DNA of 64,000 nucleotides from Paracoccus shandongensis (GTDB lineage: Bacteria > Pseudomonadota > Alphaproteobacteria > Rhodobacterales > Rhodobacteraceae), in NCBI RefSeq assembly GCF_017315735.1, contig NZ_JAFLRK010000010.1, positions 35,854 through 99,853 of the forward strand, in the 5' to 3' direction. The translations under genes and the position numbers were made by a program. Below are positions 25,349 to 36,542 of this stretch, piece by piece. The number at the start of each line of letters is the position of its first letter. The stretch's first letter is position 1. The notes beneath the pieces were generated by a model. The model did not search any database, was not told where the DNA came from, and saw nothing but the letters and a program-made list of their open reading frames with translations.

Positions 25349-26506
25349 TCAGGCCGACTTGAAGCGGGCCATGATCTCGGCCCGCTCGGGGTTGGTGAGG
25401 GTGACTGCGGCGCCGAATTCCAGGGCGTTCAGAAGCTCGGCCGCCGGATAAAGGATCGGGCTGTTGCGCATCTCGTCGGGCAGCAGCGCATCCACGCGCC
25501 TGTCCCCGGTGGGATAGCCATGGAAGCGCGCTTCCTGGGCCGCCATCTCGGGGGCCAGCAGGAAGTTGATCAGCGCGTAAGCCGCGTCGCGGTGCGGGGC
25601 CGAGGCCGGAACGGTGAAGAAGTCCGACCACAGCTCGCCCCCCTCCCTGCCCAGCACATAGGCGATTTCCGGCATGTCGCGCTGCAACTGCACCGCGTCG
25701 CCGGTCCAGCACATCGACATGGCCGCGTCCCCCGAACGCATCGAGGGCTGGTAATCCGAGTTGATGGCAAAGAGATGCGGCTTCGTGTCGATCAGCAGCT
25801 TTTCGGCATCGGCCAGTTCCGCGGGATCGACCGAGTTGAAGGAATAGCCGTAATACTTCAGCGCGTTGCCGATGGCGGTCAGCTGATAGTCATGCACCAT
25901 CGCGCGCCCCGACAGCTGGTCGCGGGCAAGATCCCAGAACTCTTTCCAGGTGGCGGGCGTGGCGCCGTCCAGTTCGGAGGTGTTCACGCAATAGCCGGTC
26001 GTGCCGATATTGCGCGGGATGGCATAGGTCTTGCCATCGATGACGCCCGGGCCGGCAAAGCGGGCATCGAAGGCCGAGGGATCGAAGTTCGGGATGCGCG
26101 ACAGGTCCAGTTCCTCGATGATGCCCTGCTCGGCATAGGTGGAAATGGTGTAGTTGGTCGCCACCACCACGTCCCAGCCTGCGCCGCCTGCCTGCAGCTT
26201 GGCCAGCATTTCCTCGTTCGAGCCGAAGACGTTCACGTCCACCGCAGCCCCGGTGGCGGCGCGGAAGGCTTCGAGGCTTTCAGGGGCGTGATAGTTCGGC
26301 CAGGTCGCGATCACGACCCGGTCGCCGATGCTTCCCTGCGCCCAGGCCTGCCGCGCAAGGCCGGGCATGGCGCCGGCCATCGCGGCGGCCGCCAGCCCAA
26401 GGCCGGTCCGGGCCAGGAAATCGCGGCGCGAAATCGACCCCTTGCGATAGCTTTCCAGCGTCTGGAGAAAGTGTCTTTCAGTGGCGGTGGCACGGCGGTC
26501 GGTCAT
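25349..26506 (-). CDS. Polyamine-type ABC substrate-binding protein with Tat signal
   Basis: A 385-residue PotD/PotF-class periplasmic protein. The leader has the twin-arginine motif SRRDFLA (about residues 26-32) followed by a hydrophobic stretch and AQA-type cleavage site, so export through Tat is expected. The mature part shows the PotD landmarks YAIPRNIGTTGYCVN, NSDYQPSMRSGDAAMSMCW and a C-terminal helical lobe. The ligand is probably a polyamine or related solute; the binding residues were not checked one by one. Confidence 0.9.
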   Translation of the reverse strand: MTDRRATATERHFLQTLESYRKGSISRRDFLARTGLGLAAAAMAGAMPGLARQAWAQGSIGDRVVIATWPNYHAPESLEAFRAATGAAVDVNVFGSNEEMLAKLQAGGAGWDVVVATNYTISTYAEQGIIEELDLSRIPNFDPSAFDARFAGPGVIDGKTYAIPRNIGTTGYCVNTSELDGATPATWKEFWDLARDQLSGRAMVHDYQLTAIGNALKYYGYSFNSVDPAELADAEKLLIDTKPHLFAINSDYQPSMRSGDAAMSMCWTGDAVQLQRDMPEIAYVLGREGGELWSDFFTVPASAPHRDAAYALINFLLAPEMAAQEARFHGYPTGDRRVDALLPDEMRNSPILYPAAELLNALEFGAAVTLTNPERAEIMARFKSA

Positions 26507-26579
26507 CTTTTTCCCCTGTTGAGTGATGCGAAGGAAAGGTGCCCGCGCATGGGTCTGCGCAGGTCGCTGTTGATCGGGA

Positions 26580-27671
26580 TCAGTCCTTGGTCAGCGCCAG
26601 CGGGCCGCCGTCGCGCCAAAGGGCGGCGACTTCGGCGCCCACTTCCAGGTCATGTGCCGCGGCATCGGCGCCGCGCGGGACCACGGCGACCAGATGGCCG
26701 ATGGCCACCGACGAAAGGTGATATTCGGTATGTTCGCCCAGGAAGATGCGATGCGTGATCCGCATCGGGTGGCCATCCGGCGCCCCAAGCGGGGCAATGC
26801 GGACATCTTCGGGCCGGAGGGAGAGCACGATCTCTGTTCCCGCCGCAAGCGGCCCGGGGGTGCGGGCGGTGAAGGCCAGGCCCTGTGGCCCCCGCGCGCG
26901 GACCCGGTCCCCCGCCATGCCCACCACCCGGGACGGGATGAAGTTCGACCGCCCCACGAAATCGGCCACATAGCGGCTTTGGGGCCGGTCATACAGGTCT
27001 TCCGGCGTGCCGATCTGGGCGATCTGCCCCTGGTTCATGATGCAGACCCGGTCCGACATGGACAGCGCCTCCTCCTGGTCATGGGTCACAAGGACGAAGG
27101 TGATGCCCAGTTCCCGTTGCAGCGATTTCAGTTCGATCTGCATGTCGTGGCGCAGCTTCTTGTCCAGCGCGGCCATGGGTTCATCCAGCAGCAGGATCTT
27201 GGGCCGGTTCACGATGGCCCGCGCCAGCGCGACACGCTGTTGCTGCCCGCCCGACATTTCCCAGATCCGCCGGTCCCCGAAGCCGGCAAGACGCACCATC
27301 TGCAGCGCCCGCCCCACCTCTTGCGCGATTTCGGCAGCGGGGGGACGGGGGCGGCGCTGATCAAGCCCGTAGCCCACGTTCCGCGCCACGTTCATATGGG
27401 GAAACAGGGCGTATTGCTGAAAGACCATGTTCACCGGGCGAAGATGCGGAGGCACCCCGTTGACCACCCGGCCATCGATCAGAACCTCGCCCTCGGTCGC
27501 CTGTTCAAAGCCCGCAAGCATCCTCAGCGCCGTGGTCTTGCCGCAGCCCGAGGGGCCCAGGAAGGACAGGAACTCTCCCTGCCGGATGGTGAGGTTCAGC
27601 CCGCGTGCGGCGGTGACCAGGCCATACCGCTTGGTCACGGCCCTCAGTTCGGCGATGGGTTGAACGTCCAT
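26580..27671 (-). CDS. ABC transporter ATP-binding protein, PotA type
   Basis: A 363-residue ATPase: Walker A GPSGCGKTT, Q-loop FQQYALFPHM, signature MSGGQQQR, Walker B ILLLDEP, H-loop VTHDQEEAL, and a C-terminal TOBE-like domain (about 280-355). It energises the PotBC-type permease. It is the promoter-proximal gene of the minus-strand operon, divergent from a LuxR regulator 86 bp away. Confidence 0.93.
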   Translation of the reverse strand: MDVQPIAELRAVTKRYGLVTAARGLNLTIRQGEFLSFLGPSGCGKTTALRMLAGFEQATEGEVLIDGRVVNGVPPHLRPVNMVFQQYALFPHMNVARNVGYGLDQRRPRPPAAEIAQEVGRALQMVRLAGFGDRRIWEMSGGQQQRVALARAIVNRPKILLLDEPMAALDKKLRHDMQIELKSLQRELGITFVLVTHDQEEALSMSDRVCIMNQGQIAQIGTPEDLYDRPQSRYVADFVGRSNFIPSRVVGMAGDRVRARGPQGLAFTARTPGPLAAGTEIVLSLRPEDVRIAPLGAPDGHPMRITHRIFLGEHTEYHLSSVAIGHLVAVVPRGADAAAHDLEVGAEVAALWRDGGPLALTKD

Positions 27672-27757
27672 GCTGCTCTCGGAAGCCTATCCCTTGACTT
27701 GGGGAAAAGCGTAGAAAATCATGGCAAGGCTGTATATATCACAAAAAGCATAGTTCG
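27672..27757. promoter_or_regulatory. Divergent promoter region, potA-type operon and luxR
   Basis: An A/T-rich 86-bp spacer. On the plus strand TTGACT (27694-27699) with a weak AATCAT 17 bp on could serve luxR; on the minus strand GATATATACA may be a -10 for the transporter operon. No clear operator palindrome was seen. Confidence 0.35.
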
Positions 27758-28531
27758 GTGGTGTTTGACGCTGCGGATACCAAAGGGGCCCAGACCGGAC
27801 TGCTTGCCGCGGCCATCGCCGCGCTTGGCACGGCCGGCTTCTGCCCGGCGCTCACGGCATGGCTGCGCTCGGTGATGCCCTGCACGTTCACCGTTGTCTT
27901 CGGCTATCAGGGCGACAGCCGCCCCCTTGAGATCCACGATGATTTTCCGCAGGCCCGACGCAAGGTCTTTGTCAGCGACTATGTCGAGGGGCCCTATCTT
28001 CTCGACCCCTTTTTCCTGGGGGCGGTCCGTCCGGTGCCCCCCGGTCTTTATCGGCTGCGCGACCTGGCACCCGACCGCTTCTATCAGGGCGAATATTTCC
28101 GCACGTACTACATGCGGACCGAGATCGCGGAAGAAATCGGCTATTTCGCGCACCTGCCTGGCGATGCCCATGTCGTCCTGTCCCTGATGCGCGAGGAAAA
28201 GGTGTTCAGCCAGCCGGAATTCCGGCGTCTTTCCAGGATCTCGCCGATCGTCACGGCCCTGATGGGACAGCATTGGTCCGGCCTTGCGGAAATCTTCGCC
28301 ACCCGCGCGGCCAGGAAGGCGGAACTGACCGGGCAGGGCCTGGACCGCCTCACACCGCGCGAGCGCGAGATCGTGGGCTATGTCCTGAAGGGCCATTCGG
28401 CCGAGGCGACGGGACAGGCGCTTGGGATCGCATCGGGCACGGTGCGGATCCACCGCCGCAACATCTATGCAAAGCTTGGCATCTCGTCGCAACGGGAACT
28501 GTTTGCGCGCTTCCTGGCCTCGGTTTCCTAG
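27758..28531 (+). CDS. LuxR-family transcriptional regulator
   Basis: 257 residues. The C-terminal GerE helix-turn-helix (about 197-250) reads LTPREREIVGYVLKGHSAEA then GTVRIHRRNIYAKLGISSQ. The N-terminal 170 residues are an unassigned sensory domain with FFLGAVRPVPPGLYRLRDLA, a pattern seen in stand-alone LuxR proteins beside transport or catabolic operons in Rhizobiales and Rhodobacterales. Adjacent GTG codons at 27758 and 27761 are both possible starts and no good ribosome site is visible. It probably controls the divergent polyamine-type transporter operon. Confidence 0.82.
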   Translation: MVFDAADTKGAQTGLLAAAIAALGTAGFCPALTAWLRSVMPCTFTVVFGYQGDSRPLEIHDDFPQARRKVFVSDYVEGPYLLDPFFLGAVRPVPPGLYRLRDLAPDRFYQGEYFRTYYMRTEIAEEIGYFAHLPGDAHVVLSLMREEKVFSQPEFRRLSRISPIVTALMGQHWSGLAEIFATRAARKAELTGQGLDRLTPREREIVGYVLKGHSAEATGQALGIASGTVRIHRRNIYAKLGISSQRELFARFLASVS

Positions 28532-28644
28532 AACACCGGACAAAACCCTCTGATCTGGTTGAGGCAGATGAGGGCGCAGCCGAGGAGCATTCAGCCCGGC
28601 AGCGATGATGATCGCAGGCCTTGTCGGCATGACGCTTGTCGGGC
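28532..28644 (-). mobile_element. Possible transposase tail (IS scrap)
   Basis: On the minus strand this stretch can be read as GCALICLNQIRGF, like the hydrophobic end of IS5-type transposases (A-A-x-I-C-L). It butts against the broken end of a MerR gene. The fragment is short and the call is weak. Confidence 0.25.
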
Positions 28645-28806
28645 CGCTTGCGCGCGGCTCAGGAAGCGCAATCGGTGAATATCAGCGGGGCTGAAATGGC
28701 GATAGCCGTTCGGCCCACGCTGCGGTGCCACAAGACCGATGTCCTCATGGCATCGGACCGTCCTGGAGGTGAGACCCGACGCCTGCGCGGCTTCGGGGAT
28801 GTTCAT
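28645..28806 (-). pseudogene. MerR-family metal regulator, N-terminal fragment
   Basis: Starting at ATG 28806, about 54 codons match the DNA-binding domain of a CueR/HmrR-like regulator: MNIPEAAQASGLTSRTVR, then GLVAPQRGPNGYRHFSPADI and HRLRFLSRA. After that the frame becomes unrelated, so the dimerisation helix and metal-binding loop (Cys pair) are lost. The usual Y-Y after the recognition helix is C-H here. It probably once regulated the adjacent copper genes. Confidence 0.7.
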
Positions 28807-28916
28807 TCCAGCCCTTCCTTGCCCTGAAGGATGCCGCGTGCGCCCTGACCGGGGACACGGCAAGGCTGCGGCCGGAACCGCCCCCGATCACGGCCAGGAT
28901 GCCCAGGATCAGCGAT

Positions 28917-29336
28917 CTAGCGAATGCCGTTCGCAACCTGAACCTCGCGCACGAAGCGGATGATCCCGGCCAGTTCCGGGTCCGTGAGCCCCGGCACCGG
29001 AGGCATGTTTCCGAAGGGCCAGTGATGGGCACGCACCCCGTTGCGTGCTGCCAGGACGAATGCCATGTCGCCGTGGTGGCCCGGTTCGTAGATCTTGTGG
29101 ATGAGGGGTGGTGCAGTCCCCGCCCGCCCCTCGGCATCGGTGCCGTGGCAGGATGCGCAGTTGGCGGCGAAGGCCTGCTGACCGGCCTTGGCTGCGGGTG
29201 ACAACGTGGCCGGCAGGGTTACAGCAACAACAGCCTGGCCGTCTTCAGCCGGCCTTCCGGCATCGGATCGGCCCCAGAGCCACCAGGCAGCGCCTGTGGC
29301 GACCGCGGCAATGGCCGCAAGAAGAACAGTTCGCAT
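28917..29336 (-). CDS. Membrane-anchored c-type cytochrome
   Basis: 139 residues. An N-terminal hydrophobic segment (residues 2-22) serves as anchor or signal, followed by a class I cytochrome c domain with heme motif CASCH (near residue 60) and a probable axial Met in NMPPVPGLTD. AGGAAAG lies upstream of ATG 29336. It is 84 bp downstream of a DUF305-beta-propeller gene in a copper-related set, so it may take electrons from a periplasmic metal oxidation or serve the respiratory chain. Confidence 0.88.
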   Translation of the reverse strand: MRTVLLAAIAAVATGAAWWLWGRSDAGRPAEDGQAVVAVTLPATLSPAAKAGQQAFAANCASCHGTDAEGRAGTAPPLIHKIYEPGHHGDMAFVLAARNGVRAHHWPFGNMPPVPGLTDPELAGIIRFVREVQVANGIR

Positions 29337-29420
29337 GATATCTTTCCTGTGATTGGCCCGCGCGGAGGAAGAGCCGCGCGAGCGGCGCCGGGATACCCGG
29401 CGCCAGCTTCAGCGATCCGG

Positions 29421-30887
29421 TCAGTTCGACGGCCCATGGACGATGCCGTTGGGGCGGTCGCCCACCGGCACCGATCCGACGACCTCCTGGCGCGCGACGT
29501 CGATGACCGAGACGCTGTCGTCCGCGATGTTGGTCACGAACACGAAGGCGCCGTCCGCCGAAACCGACACGCCATGCGCGCCGGCAGCGGTTTCCAGCGT
29601 CCTGGCAACCTCGCCGGTCGCCGTGTCGATCACCGACACGGTGTCGTTCGGGGCGGCCTCGGTCCCCTGGTTGGCGACATAGACCTGGCTGCCGTCGGGG
29701 GTGACGATCATCTGGATCGGATTGGGACCGACCTCGATCCTGGCCGTGACCTTGCGCGTGGCGGTGTCGATCACGGCGACGCGGTTCTCGTCGCGCAGCG
29801 AGACATAGACCCGGCTGCCATTAGGGGTGAAGCCAACCTGGACCGGCGCCGTGCCCACCGGGATGCGCGCCGCCTCGGTGAAGCTGGCCGTGTCGATGAC
29901 CGAAACCGACCCGTCCTCGACATTGGCGACATAGAGCTCGGTCCCGTCCGGGCTGAGCCGCAGCCCGTGCGGATAAGCTCCGGTCCTGATGCGCTTGACC
30001 ACCGATGCGTTGGCGAGATCGACCACCGCGACCTCGTCCGCGCCCGAGAGGGACGCATAGGCGCGACCCTGCGTATCGGCGACGACGTGGGCCGGGTGGG
30101 CACCGAGCTGCACCGTGACGGCAGGCTTCGAGAGGTCCTGTGGATCAAGCATCACCAGAAGTCCCGCGGCGTCCCCGTCGTGGCCATGCCCCTGAAAGCC
30201 ATGATCACGGGAAGCCGGAGTGCCGACCGCCAGCAGGAAGCGCCCGTCCGGCGTCAGATCGACGTTATGGGGCGCGACCGGGACCGGCGCCGTCGTCACG
30301 GTCCCGGTGCCCAGGTCGATGGCGCTGATCGAGCTGCCGCCTTCGTCGGCGGACCAGACGGTGCCGCCGGTCTGGCCGAAGTCGATGGCCTCGGGGTGGG
30401 TTCTCTCCTTCAGCCAGGCTTCCATCTCGGCGATCTCGCGCTCTTGCGCGGCGATGATCTGCCCGGCCCATGCCCTGGTCTGCGGATCATCGCCGTACTG
30501 CTGGACGATCCGGGCCATGTCGATCGCGCCCTGATGATGCGGGATCATGCCCCGGACAAAGGCCGTGTCGGGGTCATCGGCCATGACGCCGTCCATCATC
30601 GGCCCGTGCATCGCGTCCATGGCATCCACATAGGCGCGGGTGAAAGCGGGGATGTTCCCATCGGCTGGCGCTGTCCCGGCAGCCTTCGAGGCATCGGCCG
30701 CCCCGTTCATCATCCCGCCCTGCATCATGGTCCGCATCTGGTCTGGCATACCCGGCATCGGCATCGTTGGGGCGGCCTGTTCCTGCGCCTGCGCGGGGTG
30801 GTGGGTGTCATGCCCGGCCTGCGCCAGGGCAACAGTCGGCAGCCCTGCCGCGAGGCCAAGGGAAAGGGCGATTGCAGTTCGTTTCAT
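29421..30887 (-). CDS. DUF305 domain fused to a YVTN beta-propeller, secreted
   Basis: 488 residues. A signal peptide (to about residue 22) and a His/Met-rich linker lead to a DUF305 ferritin-like four-helix domain (about 75-165) with AFVRGMIPHHQGAIDMARIV. A seven-bladed YVTN/NHL-type beta-propeller (about 170-485) follows, made of repeats such as DGTELYVANVEDGSVSVIDT and DGSQVYVANQG. DUF305 proteins are periplasmic and found with copper resistance genes; the propeller may bind a partner or metal. The two modules are normally separate proteins. Confidence 0.87.
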   Translation of the reverse strand: MKRTAIALSLGLAAGLPTVALAQAGHDTHHPAQAQEQAAPTMPMPGMPDQMRTMMQGGMMNGAADASKAAGTAPADGNIPAFTRAYVDAMDAMHGPMMDGVMADDPDTAFVRGMIPHHQGAIDMARIVQQYGDDPQTRAWAGQIIAAQEREIAEMEAWLKERTHPEAIDFGQTGGTVWSADEGGSSISAIDLGTGTVTTAPVPVAPHNVDLTPDGRFLLAVGTPASRDHGFQGHGHDGDAAGLLVMLDPQDLSKPAVTVQLGAHPAHVVADTQGRAYASLSGADEVAVVDLANASVVKRIRTGAYPHGLRLSPDGTELYVANVEDGSVSVIDTASFTEAARIPVGTAPVQVGFTPNGSRVYVSLRDENRVAVIDTATRKVTARIEVGPNPIQMIVTPDGSQVYVANQGTEAAPNDTVSVIDTATGEVARTLETAAGAHGVSVSADGAFVFVTNIADDSVSVIDVARQEVVGSVPVGDRPNGIVHGPSN

Positions 30888-31028
30888 TGCTGTTCATCCA
30901 TGTCCGGGAAAACGCGGCATCACACAGCGCACGCGCATCCCCCTGGTGATCGTTGATGTCCGAGTGGCGTTATCGGCCTGTCGGCCGAAATGGCCGGAAG
31001 GCGCGGACCTTTCGGGTCCGCAACGCCT

Positions 31029-31457
31029 TCACGCGGCGACGGATGAACGTGGTGGCCGCAGGATCCCCCCGGCAGTCCGCCCCAGGCGACCCACCAGAAT
31101 CCCGAGGCGGGTCTCTCCGCCGGAAGGCGGATCGGCCCGGGGGCTTTCCGGCAGAAGGGCGGTGATCGTGCAGAACCGGGCGCAGCAGTCGTCCTGGGAA
31201 CCCGGCCCGCCCTCGCCGGAACCGTCCTGATCCCCGGAAGTCGTCCGGGCACCGCCGGACGCCGCATGAGAATGATCGCAGCCCTGGTCCAAGGTCATGG
31301 CGACAGCCCGCTTGGCATGGAGGGTGTGTGCTGCCGGAAGGGTGTGGGCTCCGGCCTGCAAGGCCAGGGCGGCGAAAGCCACGACCAGCCACAGGGTTGC
31401 CAGCCATTGCCTCCAGCAACCGCGAAGCCCCCTGCCCTTTGCCACACCCCTGCTCAT
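31029..31457 (-). CDS. Small secreted CC-x3-C protein, copper island
   Basis: 142 residues, unrecognised family. A hydrophobic segment (LATLWLVVAFAALALQAGA, about residues 20-38) looks like a signal peptide or anchor. It is followed by His residues (LPAAHTLHA), an Asp/Gly/Ser-rich linker, the motif DDCCARFCTITALLPES, and a basic C-terminus with LRPPRS. The same order of elements recurs in the protein at 35372-35794. The gene lies between the copper ATPase and the DUF305-propeller gene. A GCGGACC-tttc-GGGTCCGC hairpin (31003-31021) follows its stop. Copper binding is inferred from context and Cys/His content. Confidence 0.6.
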   Translation of the reverse strand: MSRGVAKGRGLRGCWRQWLATLWLVVAFAALALQAGAHTLPAAHTLHAKRAVAMTLDQGCDHSHAASGGARTTSGDQDGSGEGGPGSQDDCCARFCTITALLPESPRADPPSGGETRLGILVGRLGRTAGGILRPPRSSVAA

Positions 31458-31655
31458 CAGACCGTTCGTTCTCTTCCTCTGGATCGTCTCAGGCTTCCTG
31501 CCTGCTCGGAAAGCAGGGAAGCGGCCATTTTCCGGCAGTGCCCTCATCACACCACGTCGTGCGGGAAGACGACACCTGAAACCGGCCAGGGCAGGTTGCG
31601 ACATGATGCCGCCCGTCAAAGGCGCTGACGATCGACTCTGGCCGCCTTCCGGTCA

Positions 31656-34103
<2,448 letters not shown>

Positions 34104-34321
34104 CTACCTCGTCTGGAATCTACCCGAGAATCGCCCGCGATCGTCCTGCACCTTCCTGCCACTGGAAGGTCCAGAAGAATCGTGAGGCGGAAGCGGTTGC
34201 GTCAGTCGTCATGATGAACGTTCCCCCGTGCCAGGTTCTGCCGGACTGATCGGGTGGAGCCTGCATGACATCCTTGCGGTCATTAAGGCCGCCGCAGCTC
34301 CAAGCTCCGGCGGCCGGATGC

Positions 34322-34819
34322 TTACTGCTGGCCCGTGTTCTTCTTGACCCAGGCAGTCATTTCCTCGATTTCCGGGCCTTGGGCGTCGATGATCTTCTGG
34401 GCCATCTCTTTCGACTGCTCGTCGTCGCCATACTTCAGCTCGACCTCGGCCATGGCGATGGCGCCGGCATGATGCGCGATCATGCCGCAGTGGAAGGCAA
34501 GGTCGGGATCCTTGATGGTGTGGGTGGCCATCATCGGGACGTTCATCTTCATCATGACATCCATGGAGGCCTGCTGGGCCTCATCCATTCCTTCCATGCC
34601 GCCCATCATGCCGGACATGTCCATGCCCTGCATCATCCCCGGCATTCCGGACTGCTGGATCGCGTCCCGGCAGCCTTGGGGCAGGATCGACAGATCCGTC
34701 ATGGAGCCTCCCTGTCCCGCCATGTGCCCCGCCTGCCCCCCGGTCCCGCTCTCCTGGGCGAGAGCCGCGGGCGCGGCAAGAAGGACGGCGAAGAGGGCGG
34801 CTGGTTTGAACTTACGCAT
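34322..34819 (-). CDS. DUF305 domain protein, periplasmic
   Basis: 165 residues with signal peptide (MRKFKPAALFAVLLAAPAALA). The mature protein has a Met/Gly-rich stretch (GMPGMMQGMDMSGMMGGMEG) like copper-binding methionine motifs, then the DUF305 helices with HCGMIAHHAGAIAMAEVEL. AAAGGAG precedes ATG 34819. It is the stand-alone form of the domain fused to a propeller at 29421-30887. A role in periplasmic copper binding fits the neighbours. Confidence 0.87.
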   Translation of the reverse strand: MRKFKPAALFAVLLAAPAALAQESGTGGQAGHMAGQGGSMTDLSILPQGCRDAIQQSGMPGMMQGMDMSGMMGGMEGMDEAQQASMDVMMKMNVPMMATHTIKDPDLAFHCGMIAHHAGAIAMAEVELKYGDDEQSKEMAQKIIDAQGPEIEEMTAWVKKNTGQQ

Positions 34820-34856
34820 GAAGGTTCTCCTTTGATGCAACTGGTTTCGTTGGCGA

Positions 34857-35189
34857 TCAGGCGGCCATTTTCCGGCAGCTTTCGGCGCACCGGCGGCAGG
34901 CATCGACGCAGTCCTGCATGTCGCCGACCTGCTCGCAGCTCCGGGCGCACTCCTCGCAGACTTCAGCACAGACCGCGCAGGTGCGCTTGTGATGATCGGT
35001 GCCGATCAGCATGAAGTTCGCCGAGGTCTGGCAAATCTCGGCGCAGGCGATCATCAGGCGGAAATGCTTCGGCTCGACATGCCGGCCGCCTGCCTCAAGA
35101 CAGTGGTTCATGGCCATGCCGAGGCAAACGCTGTGGCAGCGCTGGCATTCGTCGATGCAGCTCTGCATTTCCGGGGACATCTGGTGCAT
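34857..35189 (-). CDS. Four-helix-bundle copper-binding protein (DUF326, Csp-like)
   Basis: A 110-residue cytosolic-looking protein (no signal peptide) with 16 cysteines, mostly in C-x2/3-C spacing along predicted helices (SCIDECQRCHSVC, CAVCAEVCEECARSC, DCVDACRRCAESC). This is the pattern of the Csp3/DUF326 copper storage proteins, which hold many Cu(I) ions inside a helical bundle. GGAG lies six bases before ATG 35189. It is 37 bp upstream of the DUF305 gene in the same direction. Confidence 0.9.
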   Translation of the reverse strand: MHQMSPEMQSCIDECQRCHSVCLGMAMNHCLEAGGRHVEPKHFRLMIACAEICQTSANFMLIGTDHHKRTCAVCAEVCEECARSCEQVGDMQDCVDACRRCAESCRKMAA

Positions 35190-35371
35190 GTGGCTTCTCC
35201 GTTGCCAAGGCGCCGGGAACAGGAAGCGGCGAGCGCGGCGCCAGTCTCACCGCATCGGGGACGCAAGGTGAAAACCTCGGGTTCATTGACCGCAATCCGC
35301 CCGTCTGAGGCTTGGGATCGGGCGCCCACCTCCTTGATCAGGCCTGGCGCTTCACTTCCGGTGGAACGCGA

Positions 35372-35794
35372 TCAGATCCGATAAAGGCGCCGTGGAGGAC
35401 GACGCAGCCCTTCAGGGTCGTGTCCGGCCAATGAGAAGACAACGAACAGGGACTTCGACCTTACGCCCCAAGGTTCGTTCAGATGAATATCCACGTCCGG
35501 CATCAGCGCCAGCAGACACGCCTCTCCGCAGCAGGGAGCAGTTCCATCCTTGGCAGTGCCATGCTTGTGGCCGACCGCCGACGAATGCTCATGGTTCTTA
35601 CCCGGCTCGGCAGGAATATGACCTGTGATGAGCGATAATTCGGCGGAAGCAACGGAATGATCGTGGGCGTGGGGAAGTGCGCCTTTGGCCGCTGCACCAT
35701 GCGCCACGAACATCGCGACCGCCAGAATTGCGATTGCACTCGCAAGCTTCTGCCAGACCGATGCAACTCTCGTCCTGGTGACTGATCGTCCCAT
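35372..35794 (-). CDS. Small secreted CC-x3-C protein, second copy
   Basis: 140 residues, unrecognised family. A signal-like segment (LASAIAILAVAMFVAHGAAA) is followed by His-rich stretches (LPHAHDHS, NHEHSSAVGHKHG), the motif APCCGEACLLALMPD and a basic end LRRPPRRLY. The layout (signal, His, CC-x3-C, R-P-P-R tail) parallels the protein at 31029-31457, although overall identity is low. It appears to be the first gene of the minus-strand copper set; 182 bp separate it from the Csp-like gene. Function is inferred only as periplasmic copper handling. Confidence 0.6.
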   Translation of the reverse strand: MGRSVTRTRVASVWQKLASAIAILAVAMFVAHGAAAKGALPHAHDHSVASAELSLITGHIPAEPGKNHEHSSAVGHKHGTAKDGTAPCCGEACLLALMPDVDIHLNEPWGVRSKSLFVVFSLAGHDPEGLRRPPRRLYRI

Positions 35795-35949
35795 GGCACA
35801 GGAACGCCAACGACAAGGAGTCGTTCCCGCTGGCAAAAGGGACTTAAAGAAAACGGAGGTTTTCTTGCCCCACGCGACAGACCATCGTGTTCGGTGCAGA
35901 AGCTGCTGATTCTGGGTAATGCCCGGTCAATAAAACCAGGGTCGGGACT

Positions 35950-36440
35950 CGTTCTTGCGTCATGGCCAGAACATGACGGTTGCGGCGAGAGCGACTACGG
36001 AGAGGAAGACCTTGGGACATCTGTCCTGGCGGGTGGCGACCCTGCGCCAGTCCTTTAGTCACCGGAACATGATCTCGATCCTGTTGCGGCGCTTGTCGTG
36101 CTTGACAGGTTTGCCGCGCGACTTCCTACCGGGGCTTCAGGGCTTTATCCCATTGATTTCAAAGCATCTCTGAACCAATCAGCGTCGTGGCCCCGGTCAG
36201 CCAGCAACCATTGCGCTTTGGGCAAGCTACCCAGCAGCGCAAAGGCGTCCAGGATGGCGGTCGGCGCGGGCAGAAGAAAGGACGGGATGGCCAGCAGCCG
36301 CACCGCCAGCTCCTCCAGGACCACCGTGCCGCAACGGTGCCACAGCACCCATGGCCTTGGTGCATGGCGCGCCTGTAGATAAACCTTCGCTGTGAAGGTG
36401 CGCTTCTGTTAGATCTTGCAGATCCCATAGGGTTCGACCG
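35950..36440 (-). mobile_element. IS5-family transposase remnant
   Basis: The minus strand encodes broken pieces of an IS5-type (IS427-like) DDE transposase: LPKAQWLLADRGHDADWFRD with the second catalytic Asp, then KPVKHDKRRNRIEIMFR, an in-frame stop, LKDWRRVATRQDRCPKVFLS and a terminal ALAATVMFW at 35960. The N-terminal third is missing and at least two stops or frame changes occur. It bounds the copper island on its right side. The remaining 36440-36540 and 35795-35950 stretches show nothing recognisable. Confidence 0.75.
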
Positions 36441-36542
36441 AATGGAGTGGCTACAGCGACCTGCAATTCATCGCAGGCTGCCGTGACAGCTAAAGTCAGC
36501 GGCTGATAATGGACAACGGCCGCCTGGTGCAGGACGCCGGCC

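Noticed and set aside
36145..36348. A stand-alone 67-residue gene
   Set aside because: It is a slice of a decayed IS5 transposase containing the D-R-G-x-D-A-D-W motif, flanked by more of the same gene in other frames.
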